A stretch of DNA of 64,000 bases. Origin: Diadema setosum. Lineage: Eukaryota; Echinodermata; Echinoidea; Diadematoida; Diadematidae. The position numbers and the translations under genes are program-made. The stretch is from NCBI GenBank assembly GCA_033980235.1, contig CM067076.1, forward strand, positions 34,682,883-34,746,882. Direction: 5' to 3'. The notes beneath the pieces were generated by a model. The model searched no databases and had not been told where the DNA came from. It was given only the letters and a program-made list of their open reading frames with translations. Positions 10,412 through 21,292 of this stretch are shown here, one piece after another (positions within the stretch are counted from its first letter, which is position 1; every line of letters begins with the position of its first letter).

Positions 10412-12254
10412 GGAGCGTCACCAGCTTTTTTTCAAGGGGGGTGCGTTTTGACCCTAATGTAACGAGCCTTTTTTTTTTTTTTTTTTTTTTTTTTGGACAG
10501 ACATTCGGAATATAGGAAGCTCTCAATCCCTAGACTTTTACTGTTGTTGAGGAACATCAAGTGGGGAAAGGGCACCGGCGTAGCTAGGATTTCATCTTTT
10601 ACAGTGAAAAAACTACCATTTGGAGCTATATTTTTTGGCTCTGGAAATAAAGGGGGGAGGGCGCACCGGGCGCAGCTGCCGGCAATTACTGGCAGCAACA
10701 TCAGGAGAAAGGCATAACAATTAAATGCGAGCGAGCGGAGCAAGCGAGCTTGAATAATTTTTGACATTTTACAGTAAAAAAAAAACCCTGCTGTTTGTTG
10801 CTATATTTTTTCGCTTTGGAAATAAAGGGAGGGGGCGCACCGGGTGGAACTGCTGGCAATTACTGGCAGCAACATCAGGTGAATTGCATAACGATTAAAT
10901 GCGAGCGAGCTTGAAAATTTTACATTTTACAGTCCAAAAGCTGCCGTTCTTAGCCATATTTTTTCGCTTTGGAAATTAGGGGGGGGGGAGGTGGAGCTCA
11001 TGCCACCGGGCGCAACTGCTGGCAATTACTGGCAGCAACATCAGGTGAATTGCATAACGATTAAATGCGAGCGAGCTTGAAAATTTTACATTTTACAGTC
11101 CAAAAACTGCCGGTCCTAGCCATATTTTTTCGCTTTGGAAATTAAGGGGGGGGGGGGGGGTGGAGCGCATGCCACCGGGCGCAACTGCTGGCAATTACTG
11201 GCAGCAACATCAGGTGAATTGCATAACGATTCAATGCGAGCGAGCGAAGAGAGCGAGCTTGAAAATTTTGACATTTTTTTTTACATTAGAAAAACTGCCG
11301 TTTGTAGCTATATTTTTTCGCTTTGGAAATTAAGGGGGGGGGGGGCGCACCGGCGCAACTGGACGATTACTTGCAGTAACATCAAGGGAATTGCTTAAAG
11401 ATTAAATGCGAGCGAGCTTGAAAATTTTACATTTTACAGTCCAAAAACTGCCGTTCTTAGCCATATTTTTTCGCTTTGGAAATTAAGGGAGGGGGCGTAC
11501 CGGGCGGAACTGCTGGCAATTACTGGCAGCAACATCAGGTGAATTGCATAAATGCGAGCGAGCGGAGCGAGCGAGCTTGAAAATTGTGACATTTTACAGT
11601 CCAAAAACTGCCGTTACAGCTATATTTTTTGCAGTAACGGGGGGGGGGGGGCGCACCGGGTGGAACTGCCGGCAATTACTGGCAGCAACTTTAGGAGAAT
11701 GGCATTACGACTAAATGCCAGTGAGGGAGCTTGAAAATTTGACATTTTACAGTCCAAAAACTGCCGTTTGTAGCTATACTTTTTCGCTTTGGAAATGAAG
11801 AGGGGGCGGGGGGGGGGGGGGGACGCCCGGTGCGCCCCTTCCCCTGGACCCGCCACTGGTAGTCAAGGATGTCGGTTTATGTTCATGACTGGGGGAGGTA
11901 TCACCAGCGAGGTGGCGTCGAAGTGACCAAGTATGGGAAGGATGTCCAAAATCTATGTATATAGTCAACACTGTATAGAATACACTTGCACTAGTATGTA
12001 TAAAATCAGTGCTGCCAGAACCAGGGGTGCGAATTGCTTTTGCCCACGATTTTTTCTTTTCTTTGTTTTTGTCCCCGATGCAAAATTTCAAAAAAAAAAT
12101 GATAAATAGATAAAAAAAATTATAAGCATTTAGTGTCCGGCGTTGAGGTCACTCGCAGACTGAAGATTTTTTTTTTTTTTTTTTTTTTTTTAAGGGTCTG
12201 AAGGGGGGTGCGTTCGCACCCAACGCACCCCCCCCCCCCCCCTGGTGACGCCCA
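10412..12254. mobile_element. hAT-like element with internal array, inserted in a LINE
   Basis: Inverted ends around GCGTCACCAG lie at 10412 and 12254. Flanks are GGAGACCA (10404-10411) and GGAGACAA (12255-12262), 7 of 8 matching, as for an 8-bp hAT duplication. Removing the element rejoins the LINE frame ...QLSFVS / LVLEKG.... The interior is a 170-bp tandem array plus poly-T/poly-C runs. No transposase was seen, so it is non-autonomous. Confidence 0.65.
10560..11850. repeat. Tandem array, seven units of about 155-175 bp
   Basis: GGCAATTACTGGCAGCAACA or a close variant starts near 10681, 10855, 11021, 11190, 11362, 11515 and 11671. Each unit also has ATGCGAGCGAGC, a CAGTCCAAAAACTGCCG phrase, TTTTTTCGCTTTGGAAAT and a poly-G run of variable length before GCGCACCGG. 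The array lies inside the hAT-like element. Confidence 0.9.
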
Positions 12255-13140
12255 TGGAGACAAACGATAATTGCGAAATCCGTCTATAGTTGTCAAGAGA
12301 GTCAGGATCAAGAGTATTCTTCTTAAGCAGGTGCGTGACGTGAGCACGCTTGAAGATGTCTGGGACAATGTCAGCTTTAATAGGGAAGGGTTAATGATCT
12401 TGACGATGATGTCTGCAAATCTATCCGGGGCCGCCCTCACCATCCACGTTCGAACAGGATCAAGGGCAAGCGACTTGCAGGGCGAGCTTTTGATGATTTT
12501 CGAAACCTCGACTGATTATACGAGTTGGAAGGAGAGCCATGTAGAGGAAGGAGGGTGAGGAGTCTCATGAATTATTCCAATGGTATAGAAGTAGGATAGC
12601 ACATTGCGGATGTTGGATATCTTCTCGTAAATAAAGGTACTAAACATGTTGGCAAGATCTGCTCCACTATCATGGATGGTATAGGTAACTTTCTTTCTTA
12701 TTTTGACCGTCCTAGGAGCTCATTAACCAAACGAAACTGAAGCTTTTGATCACCATCACAGTCCTTTATCTTCTCCTTGATAATACATGATCTTTCTTGG
12801 CTACAGATGTCATGTCTATGAAAATATTTCGTTGCTTTGTAAACTCTTTGCGATCCACTGTGAGTCCTGATTTACGCCAGCGTCTTTCTGTCCTCCTTTC
12901 TGTTTCTGTTGCCGCAAGCCATCTGTGTACCACGGCACTGGCTCACGTTCAGGTACACGACAGAGTCGTAGGCCTACAGTTTTCATTGGGGCGTGCTTGT
13001 CCAAAGTAAATTCGATTGTGGCATCTTAACAGTCAGCAAGATCATTAGCATCAGCATTGCCCCAAAGCCTGATTTACAGAGTATGGTCAGTAAACGCGTG
13101 GAGTTTTTGTTTCAGTCCAGTCAAGAAACATGAGACATTG
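12255..13140 (-). pseudogene. LINE ORF2 remnant, linker and N-terminal RT
   Basis: Read from 13140 downward across frameshifts and stops: DKHAPMKT, then REPVPWYTDGLRQQKQKG, then RKSGLTVDRKEFTKQRN, then ANMFSTFIYEKISNIRNVL, then SKIIKSSPCKSLALDP, and finally VPDIFKRAHVTHLLKKNTLD with NYRRISQLSFVS. These are the ordered landmarks of the region between endonuclease and RT and of the RT start in L2/CR1-type LINEs. It is broken at 12255 by the hAT-like insertion and resumes at 10411. The 5' extent is uncertain. Confidence 0.85.
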
Positions 13141-13283
13141 TTATGATATGTCTATTTCATACTCATTTCATCATCATAATCACCGTCATTGACTGTCACT
13201 GCCCTTGTGGTACGATTCTTTCACCACCACAAGCATCATTTAGTACAAAAGAAATCGTAATCTTCTAAAACATCATCATTATT

Positions 13284-13991
13284 TGTGACCCTGCACCACA
13301 AAACAAACAAAAAGTCGCCAGACATGGATTTCTAGTTAAGGGCAGATTCTGAAAGATCAGACTCTAACCTTTAAAATGATGTAAAACTCAATTCAAATGG
13401 ACTCCCCTAATCTACCTAAATAATAGAAAGAAAGCACACACTCTGGAAAAGTGTGAACTGAGAAAAGAGGCTCTGCAGTACACGGTCTATTCAAGCACTT
13501 AATCTTTACCAGGCTGTGCTGGCTGTGCCATGAAAGGGACAAAACACAGGATTTCAACCACTGGAGCAACAACAATGAAGGAATTATCAAATTAAGCTGG
13601 AATGTAACCCCCTTTTCAGCATATTCTGTCCATGATAAATGCCAACTTTCAAAGCAGTAGCATCATCCTTTCAAAAGTTATTAGACTTCGAAGTGAAGAG
13701 TGTGCACAGGATTTCAAGACATGAAAAGCGGCCTCCAAAGTCACACCTGATAATTCTACTCTCCCCCCCCCCAAAAAAAAAGAAGAAAAAGGTTGTAGAA
13801 AAACTGCTATAAACACACTTTCCCATTCATGTTAAGATACCAAAATGAAAGAGTAATGTAGAAGAAGGATAGCTGTTTTATAAAATATGAAGAACTCCAG
13901 ATTGACTTGGTTGAGCCATTTCACCTTATTTGAGTCCTCACTTAAAATCAAGGGATGCGACTTTTTGTTTGTTTTGTGGTGCACGGTCACA
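13284..13991 (-). mobile_element. TGTGACC element, older subfamily
   Basis: Both ends carry CACCACAAAAC instead of the CACCTCAAAAC of most copies, and the interior has many substitutions and small indels. The flanks are T-rich rather than TA. It is the most diverged full-length copy in the window. Confidence 0.85.
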
Positions 13992-14192
13992 TTTTATCTG
14001 TTAAATCTCTTAGTATTCACGCAACCACTTTAGTTACGACGTCGGAACGGGCTACATCTTTATTATCTTATCTTCATGATAGATGGCGGTCATTCTCAGT
14101 TAATTTTCCAATACTGTAAAAATTCTATGGTTTGTCTCATGAGGCAAAAGCATTGCTTTATATAAGAGAAGAAAGTGTTGAATGAAATAAAC

Positions 14193-14510
14193 CTTGACGG
14201 TTTCGATGAGCTTCGGCATCTCCAATTGTCCAATTTTCCTGGAGTTCAGTTCCTGGATCAACGGCAACTCCCAGTCCTCCAGTATGTCTACTCGGATCTC
14301 GAATTCTTTCATCCGGTAACTCAGGCTGCCGAGCATGTCTTTGTGCCTGGCAATGGCATTGCTGACGTGATGATAGCGGTCATTGACCTCAGACAGCTTG
14401 TCTTGAATATTCCTGACTTCTTGGGGCTCAATGGTATCGAAGAGCTGAGTGCCGGCATCGTTGATGGCGTCGATGTCGTGTTTGTGAGTGTCGATGTCCC
14501 CTTGAAGAAT
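14193..14510 (-). CDS. Internal exon of a spectrin-repeat (rod) protein
   Basis: The minus strand has a pyrimidine-rich acceptor (CTACTCCCCCGACAG) ending at 14511 and a donor AAG|GTTTAT at 14193/14192. The exon is 318 bases, 106 codons, phase 0 at both ends. Residues 1-24 (ILQGDIDTHKHDIDAINDAG...) fit spectrin helix B, about 31-60 (EVRNIQDKLSEVNDRY...) fit helix C, and about 63-92 (EFEIRVDILEDWELPLIQEL) fit helix A of the next repeat with its conserved tryptophan at residue 80. The length equals one spectrin repeat. Such repeats build elongated cytoskeletal linkers (spectrin, dystrophin, plakin/MACF1-dystonin, nesprin); which one cannot be decided from a single exon. Neighbouring exons were not found, consistent with long repeat-filled introns. 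Confidence 0.8.
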
Positions 14511-15069
14511 CTGTCGGGGGAGTAGACAAATGTTTCTATAGTGTGTGAATAAATTGTTAGATGTCTTTATACACCGTCTTTATTCCTCGGGCACACATAG
14601 ACTTACTCTTGTCTTTTGTCTGTCCTTATGTTTCATAACAAGCACTATCACCTTCATAATATACCACATTTGATAATGTCAGCAACGAGGTCAAGCAGTC
14701 TAGAAATAAGGAGAATTCAGGCAGGTGTCTGTATGGTATATATAGATTTTTATTTTTTTTTTAATGTCTTGGAGTTGCAGAGCTCACACATGTCAAAATC
14801 GACCACTGACGTTATCTTTACCATTAATGTCATAACACGTCAACCACAAATGTCAAAATTCCAATTTGTACTGGAGGTGTCATAACGCGTCAGCCACTAA
14901 TTTCAAAAGTCATTGCAGAGAGTGAAAGAGAGAGAGAGAGAGAGAGAAAGAGAGAGGGAGGGGGTATGGGGGATTTGAAGCCTCTCTAAAGTCCATGAAC
15001 TCTTCTTCTTCTTCTGTCAAACCTAAAGAGATAGAGCTAATTTAGTGCTTTTAAGATATTAAAGACTGA
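14511..15069. other. Intronic-looking sequence with a GA microsatellite
   Basis: An acceptor-side pyrimidine tract adjoins the spectrin exon. 14926-14963 is a (GA)n run. CATAACRCGTCARCCAC occurs twice (near 14830 and 14881). No exon was recognised. Confidence 0.4.
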
Positions 15070-15705
15070 CATTTTATGTTTAATTATGGCGGATCCAGGG
15101 GTGCAGAGGGTAGCAGATGAAGGGAACTTTCCACATTTTCAGCAAATTCTTGAAAAATCACTGACGGATTTTCACCAAACTTGGCAGCGTGTTTCTGGTG
15201 ATATGATCTTTGTTTGATTAAAAAAATGAGCCTCCCCCTCCTCCACCGCCGAAGGGGGGAGGGGGGTTAGTAGTTGAAGCCTCAGATTCCATAAACTCTG
15301 GATTTTTTAAATCTTCTTCTGTCGAACTGAGAAAGATAGAGCCAAGTTAGTGCCATGAAGACTGAAAATGCATGTTTGATTATGGCGGATTCAGAGGTGC
15401 ACGGATTTATTCGGGGGGAGGGGAGTTAGGGGGCTTTTAGTGGGATTATTTACTATCAGCATCGTCTTGAAAAATCTCCTGACGGATTTTCACCAAACTT
15501 GTCAAATAGCATGTTTATCCGGTATATGGCCTTAATTTATGAGAATGAACCACCCCCCCCCCCAAAAAAAAAAAAGCCGAAGTAGAGAGACAGAAAGGGG
15601 GGATTGAAGCCTCTAAGTCAATGAACTCTTGATTCATTTTTTCTTCTGTCGAATCTACAAAGATAGAGCTGAGTTAGTCGTATGAAGACATTAATGACTA
15701 AATGT
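15070..15705 (+). repeat. Poly-C/G satellite, about 300-bp units
   Basis: Units carry ATTATGGCGGATCC, CTTGAAAAATC, GACGGATTTTCACCAAACTT, a poly-C/poly-G block, TTCTTCTGTCGAA and AGATAGAGCTGAGTTAGTGC. GATTATGGCGGAT recurs at 15085 and 15379. The same family appears near 17690-18245, 35700-36245, 38529-40745 and 63270-63960. Confidence 0.85.
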
Positions 15706-15828
15706 TTGTGTGTTGTCACAAATGTACACACTAGTAGTTATGTATATGTTTGATGTACTGTATGCATGGCTGTTTTAATGTGTATGTGCACAGGTGGGCC
15801 AGATTAATGGAGAACATTCTATGTGGTA

Positions 15829-16520
15829 TGTGACCGTGCACCTCAAAACGAACATAAAGTCGCACACACTAATTTTGTGTGAGGACTGAAAATAAGTGAA
15901 ATGGGTCAACCTAGCCGAACTTGACTTTTTCATATTTTCTAAAAGAGCGGGTCTTCTTTTACATTATACTAAAATTTGGTATCATAAAACGGGCAGGAAA
16001 GTGTGTTTTTTTAGCAGTTTATCTCGAACATTTTTGGTAGAATAGTGTGATTAGGTGTGTCTTTAGAATCCCTTTTTCATTTCTGAAAGACCTTGCCACA
16101 CTCTTCACTTTCAACTCTAATAACTTTTGAAAGGATAGTGCTACTGCTTTGAAAGTTGGCATTAATTATGGACAGATTGTGTTAATGAGGCATGTTTAAT
16201 TTCAGTTTAATCTAATAATCTCTTCATTGTTGTTACTCTGGTGGTTTACTTCCTGTTTTTTGTCCCATTCATCGCACAGCCGGCACGGTTTGGTAAAGAT
16301 TAAGCGCTTGAATAGACACTGTACTTCAGAGCCTCTTTTCTCAGTTCACACTTTTCCTGAGTTTGTGCTTTCTTTCCAATATTTAGATAGGTTAGAAGAG
16401 TCCATTTGATTTGAATTATATACATCATCTTAAAGCTTAAAATCTGCTTTTTCAGAATATGGTCTTAACTAAAAATTCATGTCTGGCGACTTTTTGTTTG
16501 TTTTGAGGTGCATTGTCACA
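15829..16520 (+). mobile_element. TGTGACC miniature element, inside the LTR
   Basis: TA lies on both sides (15827-15828, 16521-16522). Full length and highly similar to the copies at 6132, 20656 and 43935. The flanking LTR sequence shows a short duplication of the AGATYARTGGAGAA phrase on either side of the element. Confidence 0.9.
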
Positions 16521-16845
16521 TATAGTACATACAAGCTGACCAGATCAGTGGAGAATTTTCTAGGTGGTATACAATGTAGCTATACAGTACATGCATGGAA
16601 TAGGAAAAACATTATAGCTCACTCAATCTAGAATGATTTCACCCATTTCCAGAATGTTCTGGGAAGTGCTAACATATTTGGCTGAGTGAGGCACTGTCCC
16701 TGTAGCCCAATGTGATTGGTAGTTAATTTTGGTAATGATGTTTTGTACATAGTTAGGCAGTGAGTCATCCAGGTTTCCTGGAACTTGGACTGGCTAGTAG
16801 GTTGGAGAGAGTTATAGAATGTGCTAGAAGGGGGTGAATGGATAG

Positions 16846-16852
16846 TATATAA
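16846..16852 (+). promoter_or_regulatory. TATA box of the probable LTR
   Basis: TATATAA with the AATAAA signal 580 bases downstream, as expected for a U3-R-U5 order. Inference from the LTR call. Confidence 0.35.
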
Positions 16853-17430
16853 GCCAGAGAAATTCTGCAGTAGGCAGAGTACCCAACACCTCTGCTCTGA
16901 GAGTTACGTCACTTCTGGCTCTGAAGCGACTTGTTATAGTCAGTCCTGTGTTACCTGCTGACCTGTTACGTTTGTGGAGATAAGGCCTGGGAGACATTTT
17001 GCCTGCAGAGAATTAATGTGCCTTCATTGGACTCCATATTTTAATATCAACGGACATTGCTACGGCAAAGCTGTGACGGGCTGGATTCCTAGCTGGACAA
17101 TGTAAAGTGAATCATTATTCAACGCATCAACTGGACGTGGTCGTCATAACGTTTGGACTCTGCATGTTTCGCCGTGGACATATATCGTGGATTTTACCCC
17201 GGATCTATACCGTGGACTATCGTAACCTGCGCCTCTTGAGTTACGTCAGAGGAATCATTCATCGGTGCATCAAGGATCATTCGTCTGTGCATCGAACATC
17301 GCATTTGGACACTTTCAAAGGATTATTTAATGCATGTAAGTGATTCCATTACTGACTATATTTGTTTCTATTGATCATTATTGTACTGATGTGAAACCGA
17401 TTACCAGTCTGTACCCACAATATCACTGTT

Positions 17431-17436
17431 AATAAA
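17431..17436 (+). promoter_or_regulatory. AATAAA polyadenylation signal of the probable LTR
   Basis: AATAAA about 65 bases before the proposed LTR end. Confidence 0.35.
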
Positions 17437-17501
17437 CCGCCTGAACATCAGTTGATTGTTTCTTTTGTGCGATCATTCTCAGAGTGATTTTGGCCGTAAC
17501 A

Positions 17502-18437
17502 GTGTGAGTTTGATCGCTAACGGCCCGTTAACGATCGCCCCGTCACTGTACAGGTATGCTAAACTGAACACATCGAAGTGCACATTAATTGCATATTAGA
17601 CCATTCTGAAGCAAATGATTTTCACGCAACAATAGATTAATGTACTCTAGAATGAATCCCACAAGGATTGGAGCAATCATCCACCAGCATTCCCACTGAT
17701 ATCCACTGATCAGTATCCCCTTTAATGACCTCCCTCTCACCCCCCCCCCCCCCTCCCCCTATGGGAGGGGGAGGGGGAGGGGAGGGGGATTTTCAACATT
17801 TTCAGGATCTTCTTGAAAAATCTACGACGGATTCAGGAGTTTTCAAGATGAAGATGAAAAGGTAAAAATTATGCCTCCTTCCTATCCCCCCCCCCTCCCT
17901 CCTTGGGCATACCCTCATCTGACACAGCCTACATTATGCACAAATTATAATGTGCTATCATATCATAAAGAACGGCTTTATCTCTATCACTTCTTGGTGT
18001 AATAGGATTTTCTAAAGAAAGAAAAAAAATCTTTTACATTTTTGCCCTTATTTCAACCTAACACCCACCGAGTTGTTCCCCTTTAGTGGAATTTTATTAC
18101 ACTAGGGACTAACCGGCTCCCTCGTTTTGTGAAATTTGTCATAGGTTTATTTAAAGAAGATGCTGAAAGTGTAAAAATTCCTCCCCTCCCCCCCCCCCCC
18201 CCGCCCCTATCTGGGCACTGCTGAATCCGCCATAATCACACAAGAGACATGGAATTTCAGTCTATCAAGTCGCAGGGACCCAGAAAAAAAAAAAATGACT
18301 TCGTTCAACCCAACCCGCAGAAAAGGTTTGACTGCATGGGGTGGTCGGTTGGACCCTCTGGAACATCCCTAAGTAGTACACTTGCATGTGATTCCAAAGT
18401 GTGGTATCAATTAAATTCTACAGGCCACTTTTAGTTG
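17502..18437. repeat. Diverged poly-C/G satellite and spacer
   Basis: 17690-18245 holds C and G runs with AGGATCTTCTTGAAAAATC, CTACGACGGATTC and CCGCCATAATCACAC, words of the satellite seen at 15070. The rest has no recognised feature. Confidence 0.55.
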
Positions 18438-18600
18438 CGACATGACCTTATCCGTCGAAAAAGAGTCTGTGCGCATTAAGACTACTACAGACACTACTGC
18501 CACTGTTACTGGCGCCAGTGCCAGTGATGCGTTTAGTATGGCGCACACAGACTTTCTTCGACAAGCGAAGGTTTTTGCCTGCAAACTACTAGTAACTGTT
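18438..18600. repeat. Imperfect palindrome centred on GGCGCC
   Basis: GAAAAAGAGTCTGTGCGC (about 18456-18473) is matched in inverted form by GCGCACACAGACTTTC (18541-18556), with the centre near 18510. It looks like a small foldback element. A reading frame crosses it on both strands because of the symmetry, so coding is not supported. Confidence 0.55.
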
Positions 18601-18671
18601 TGTACCAATCGGTCGGTGACGCTTGTCGCTGAAAATGGCGAAACAATCACAGTTTTCAGTCCAAGCAAATA

Positions 18672-19090
18672 CACTCTTAGAAAAAAGGTTCTTTTGAGCA
18701 CCATTAAATGGTTCTCAGCACTGTCACAATATCGACACCATTTTTTGGTGCTCGTGAGAACCATTTTTAAATGGTGCTTGTCGGCACCTTTTGCGAAAGG
18801 TGCCCATTAGAACCTTTTTCCCGATGAAATGGTGCTCGTGAGTATCATTTGAAAGGTGCCCAGGGGCACCTTTTTGACTAAAGATGCGCACCTTTTTTAC
18901 TCTTTTCAAAAGGTGCTCATGAGAACCATTTCATTGGAAAAGGTTCTAATGGGCACCAATGTTAAAAGGTGCTGACAGGCACCATTCAAAAAGGTTCTGA
19001 TAGGCTCCAAAAAAGGTGTCGCTATTTTGACAGTGCTGAGAACCTTTTAATGGTGCTCAAAAGAACCTTCTTTTTTTTTTTCTTAGAATG
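18672..19090. mobile_element. Foldback element with AAGGTTC/AAGGTGC modules
   Basis: The ends are CACTCTTAGAAAAAAGGTTC (18672) and its complement (to 19090), flanked by TA on both sides. The whole 419 bp is made of GGTTCT, GAGCACC and AAGGTGC modules in inverted order, so it can fold completely. Non-coding miniature element. Confidence 0.85.
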
Positions 19091-19315
19091 TAGTATGTGA
19101 ATTGATGTCTGTGTATTTTTGGTGTGTTTCACACGCAGTGCTGGTAAGGTGCTTCACTGGCACCATTTTTAAAGGTACATTTGCACCTATCTGCATTGAA
19201 AATGTGCAGCACAAACTCATTTGAAATGAAATGAATTGAACTGAATTTCATCTCATCAGTCAAACAAACGTACAAAACATATTAGCAATACATAACCATA
19301 TCATACACTATCGTT

Positions 19316-19712
19316 GACACTGGAAAAAAAAGCAAGGATAACACACCCATGCACACACAGTTTCACAAGCATGAATACATGTACATGAAATTTACCAATA
19401 TTTTTTCATAAAACATTACTCAATAACTGAAAACCAAAGAAATTTGCTTTTTCACAAATTCGCAGAAATGTATTTATTCACCTTAACTTTTACACTCTAA
19501 AGGTGAGGCTTGTATTTGTCATGTTATAATCTGTCAAATATTCTAAACAAAATACTTTCATTTGTTCACTATTTTTTTCCACAATATTTGCCGTTTGTGT
19601 ACCCAGCAGTTCTTGAAACACCATCCCACATCTCTGTACAGATGATATGAAATAGCAAGAGGTGCATCATTCTTTTGAAATACATAACAAAATTCCTAAT
19701 TCTCTGTGAAAT
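19316..19712. repeat. Old duplication, copy 1
   Basis: Shares CACACAGTTTCACAAGCATG, a TTTACACT segment, a GAGGYTTGTATTTG-type segment and AGCAAGAGGTGCATCA with 20264-20652 in the same order and orientation, though with many differences. An old tandem duplication of non-coding sequence. Confidence 0.6.
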
Positions 19713-20192
19713 AATTCCTGCATGGATGAGATACACTAATTGTGTCAGTCTTAAGATAGGCAGAAGTCAAGTACATTACTTAAGTAGTATGAGGAATTTT
19801 TTTCCACATATTTGCTAGTTTGTTTGGTGTTGTGGTTTTCTTTTGTTTCTTTTAAAGCATATTTGTCCTAAAAGCAACTACAAAGGGCAGGAAAACAATT
19901 CCATTAAACAGAGCCTTTGGCATTGTCACAGAAAACATACATTATATATATTGCTGGAATCATTGGGAGAGGATAAACTTTACACTTCTTCACTTCACTG
20001 CACTTCACTTCACATTCACAACGTCGAGTACTTGAATTAACTTATCTTTGTTTGTGTACTAGTGACCTTTTTTTTGTTCTGCAATTTGAAAGCACATAGG
20101 CATATCTATACAACTGCAAATACAAGAAGAGTATCAATTCAGGTTAATCATGACCTCTGACAATTTGCAGAATGTCTTACGAAAAACAACAA

Positions 20193-20193
20193 C

Positions 20194-20226
<33 letters not shown>
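20193..20226. repeat. (CA)n microsatellite
   Basis: A pure CA run between the two duplicated copies. Confidence 0.95.
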
Positions 20227-20230
<4 letters not shown>

Positions 20231-20263
20231 AACACATTGTTTTATAATGTGAAGGATAATAAG

Positions 20264-20652
20264 AATTCCAAGGGGGAAAGAGCTAGGATACCACACCCAC
20301 ACAGTTTCACAAGCATGAATGAACAAAATTCCTCAACCATAATGTAAAATATATAACATTGGGAATCAATAAAGATTTACACTTTCTTAAAAGCAGAGCC
20401 ATAAATTCATTAGAGTAAACTATACAATGCAGGACTAAGGCTGAGGTTTGAATTTGCGGTCCTATAACCTGCCCATGACAATAATATTATGTTGCTAGCA
20501 TTTGCCATTTTGTTCACCAAATTTAGCAACAGTCTTTTAAACACCACCACCACGTACAAGTACATTTTGTAATTCTGCAAAAACAATATGAACTGGTGAC
20601 AAGAGGTGCATCAGTGCTTTCAAATAAATTACATAATCTTCAATTCTCTACA
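20264..20652. repeat. Old duplication, copy 2
   Basis: Colinear with 19316-19712, including CACACAGTTTCACAAGCATG and ACAAGAGGTGCATCA near the ends. It stops directly before a TGTGACC element at 20656. Confidence 0.6.
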
Positions 20653-20655
20653 ATA

Positions 20656-21292
20656 TGTGACTGTGCACCTCAAAACGAACATAAAGTCGCACACACTGAT
20701 TTAGCGTGAGGACTGAAAATAAGTGAAATGGGTCAACCTAGCCGAACTTGACTTTTTCATATTTTCTGAAAGAGCGGGTCTTCTTTTACATTATGCTAAA
20801 ATTTGGTATCATAAAACGGGCAGGAAAGTGTGTCTTTTAGTAGTTTATCTCGAACATTTTTGGTAGAATTGTGTGATTAGGTGTGTCTTTAGAATCCCTT
20901 TTTCATTTCTGAAAAACCTCGTCCACGCTCTTCACTTTCAACTTTAATAACTTTTGAAAGGATAGTGTTACTGCTTTGAAAGTTGGCATTAATTATGGAC
21001 AGAATGTGTTAATGAGGCATGCTTAATTTCAGTTTAATCTAATAATCCCTTCATTGCTGTTACACTGGTGGTTTACTTCCTGTTTTTTGTCCCATTCATC
21101 GCACTGCCAGCATGGTTTGGTAAAGACTAAGCGCTTGAATAGACACTGTACTTCAGAGCCTCTTTTCTCAGTTCACACTTTTCCTGAGTTTGTGCTTTCT
21201 TTCCAATATTTAGATAGGTTACGAGAGTCCCTTTGATTTGAGTTATACATCATTTTAAAGCTTAAAGTGTGCTTTTTAAGAATATGGTCTTA
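20656..21292 (+). mobile_element. TGTGACC element, left part (split by F1)
   Basis: A normal copy from TGTGACTGTGCACC to GAATATGGTC-TTA, where F1 begins. Its last 53 bases lie 10.8 kb away at 32112-32164. Joined, the junction reads GGTCTTAACTAAAAATTC, as in intact copies. Confidence 0.9.

Larger units (their letters stand above)
15711..17501 (+). mobile_element. Probable solo LTR of an LTR retrotransposon
   Basis: It begins TGTTGTCACAAATG and ends GGCCGTAACA, so TGT...ACA. It has TATATAA at 16846 and AATAAA at 17431 in the right order. Five-base flanks TTGTG and GTGTG match at 4 of 5 positions. Without the TGTGACC element inside it is about 1.1 kb. No gag or pol lies next to it. The repeated TGGAC/GTGGA phrases around 17040-17220 are not coding. 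Gypsy or BEL cannot be decided. Confidence 0.45.

Noticed and set aside
18442..18810. A 122-residue frame beginning MTLSVEKESVRIKTTTD
   Set aside because: It crosses a palindrome and runs into the foldback element at 18672. An equally long frame exists on the other strand.
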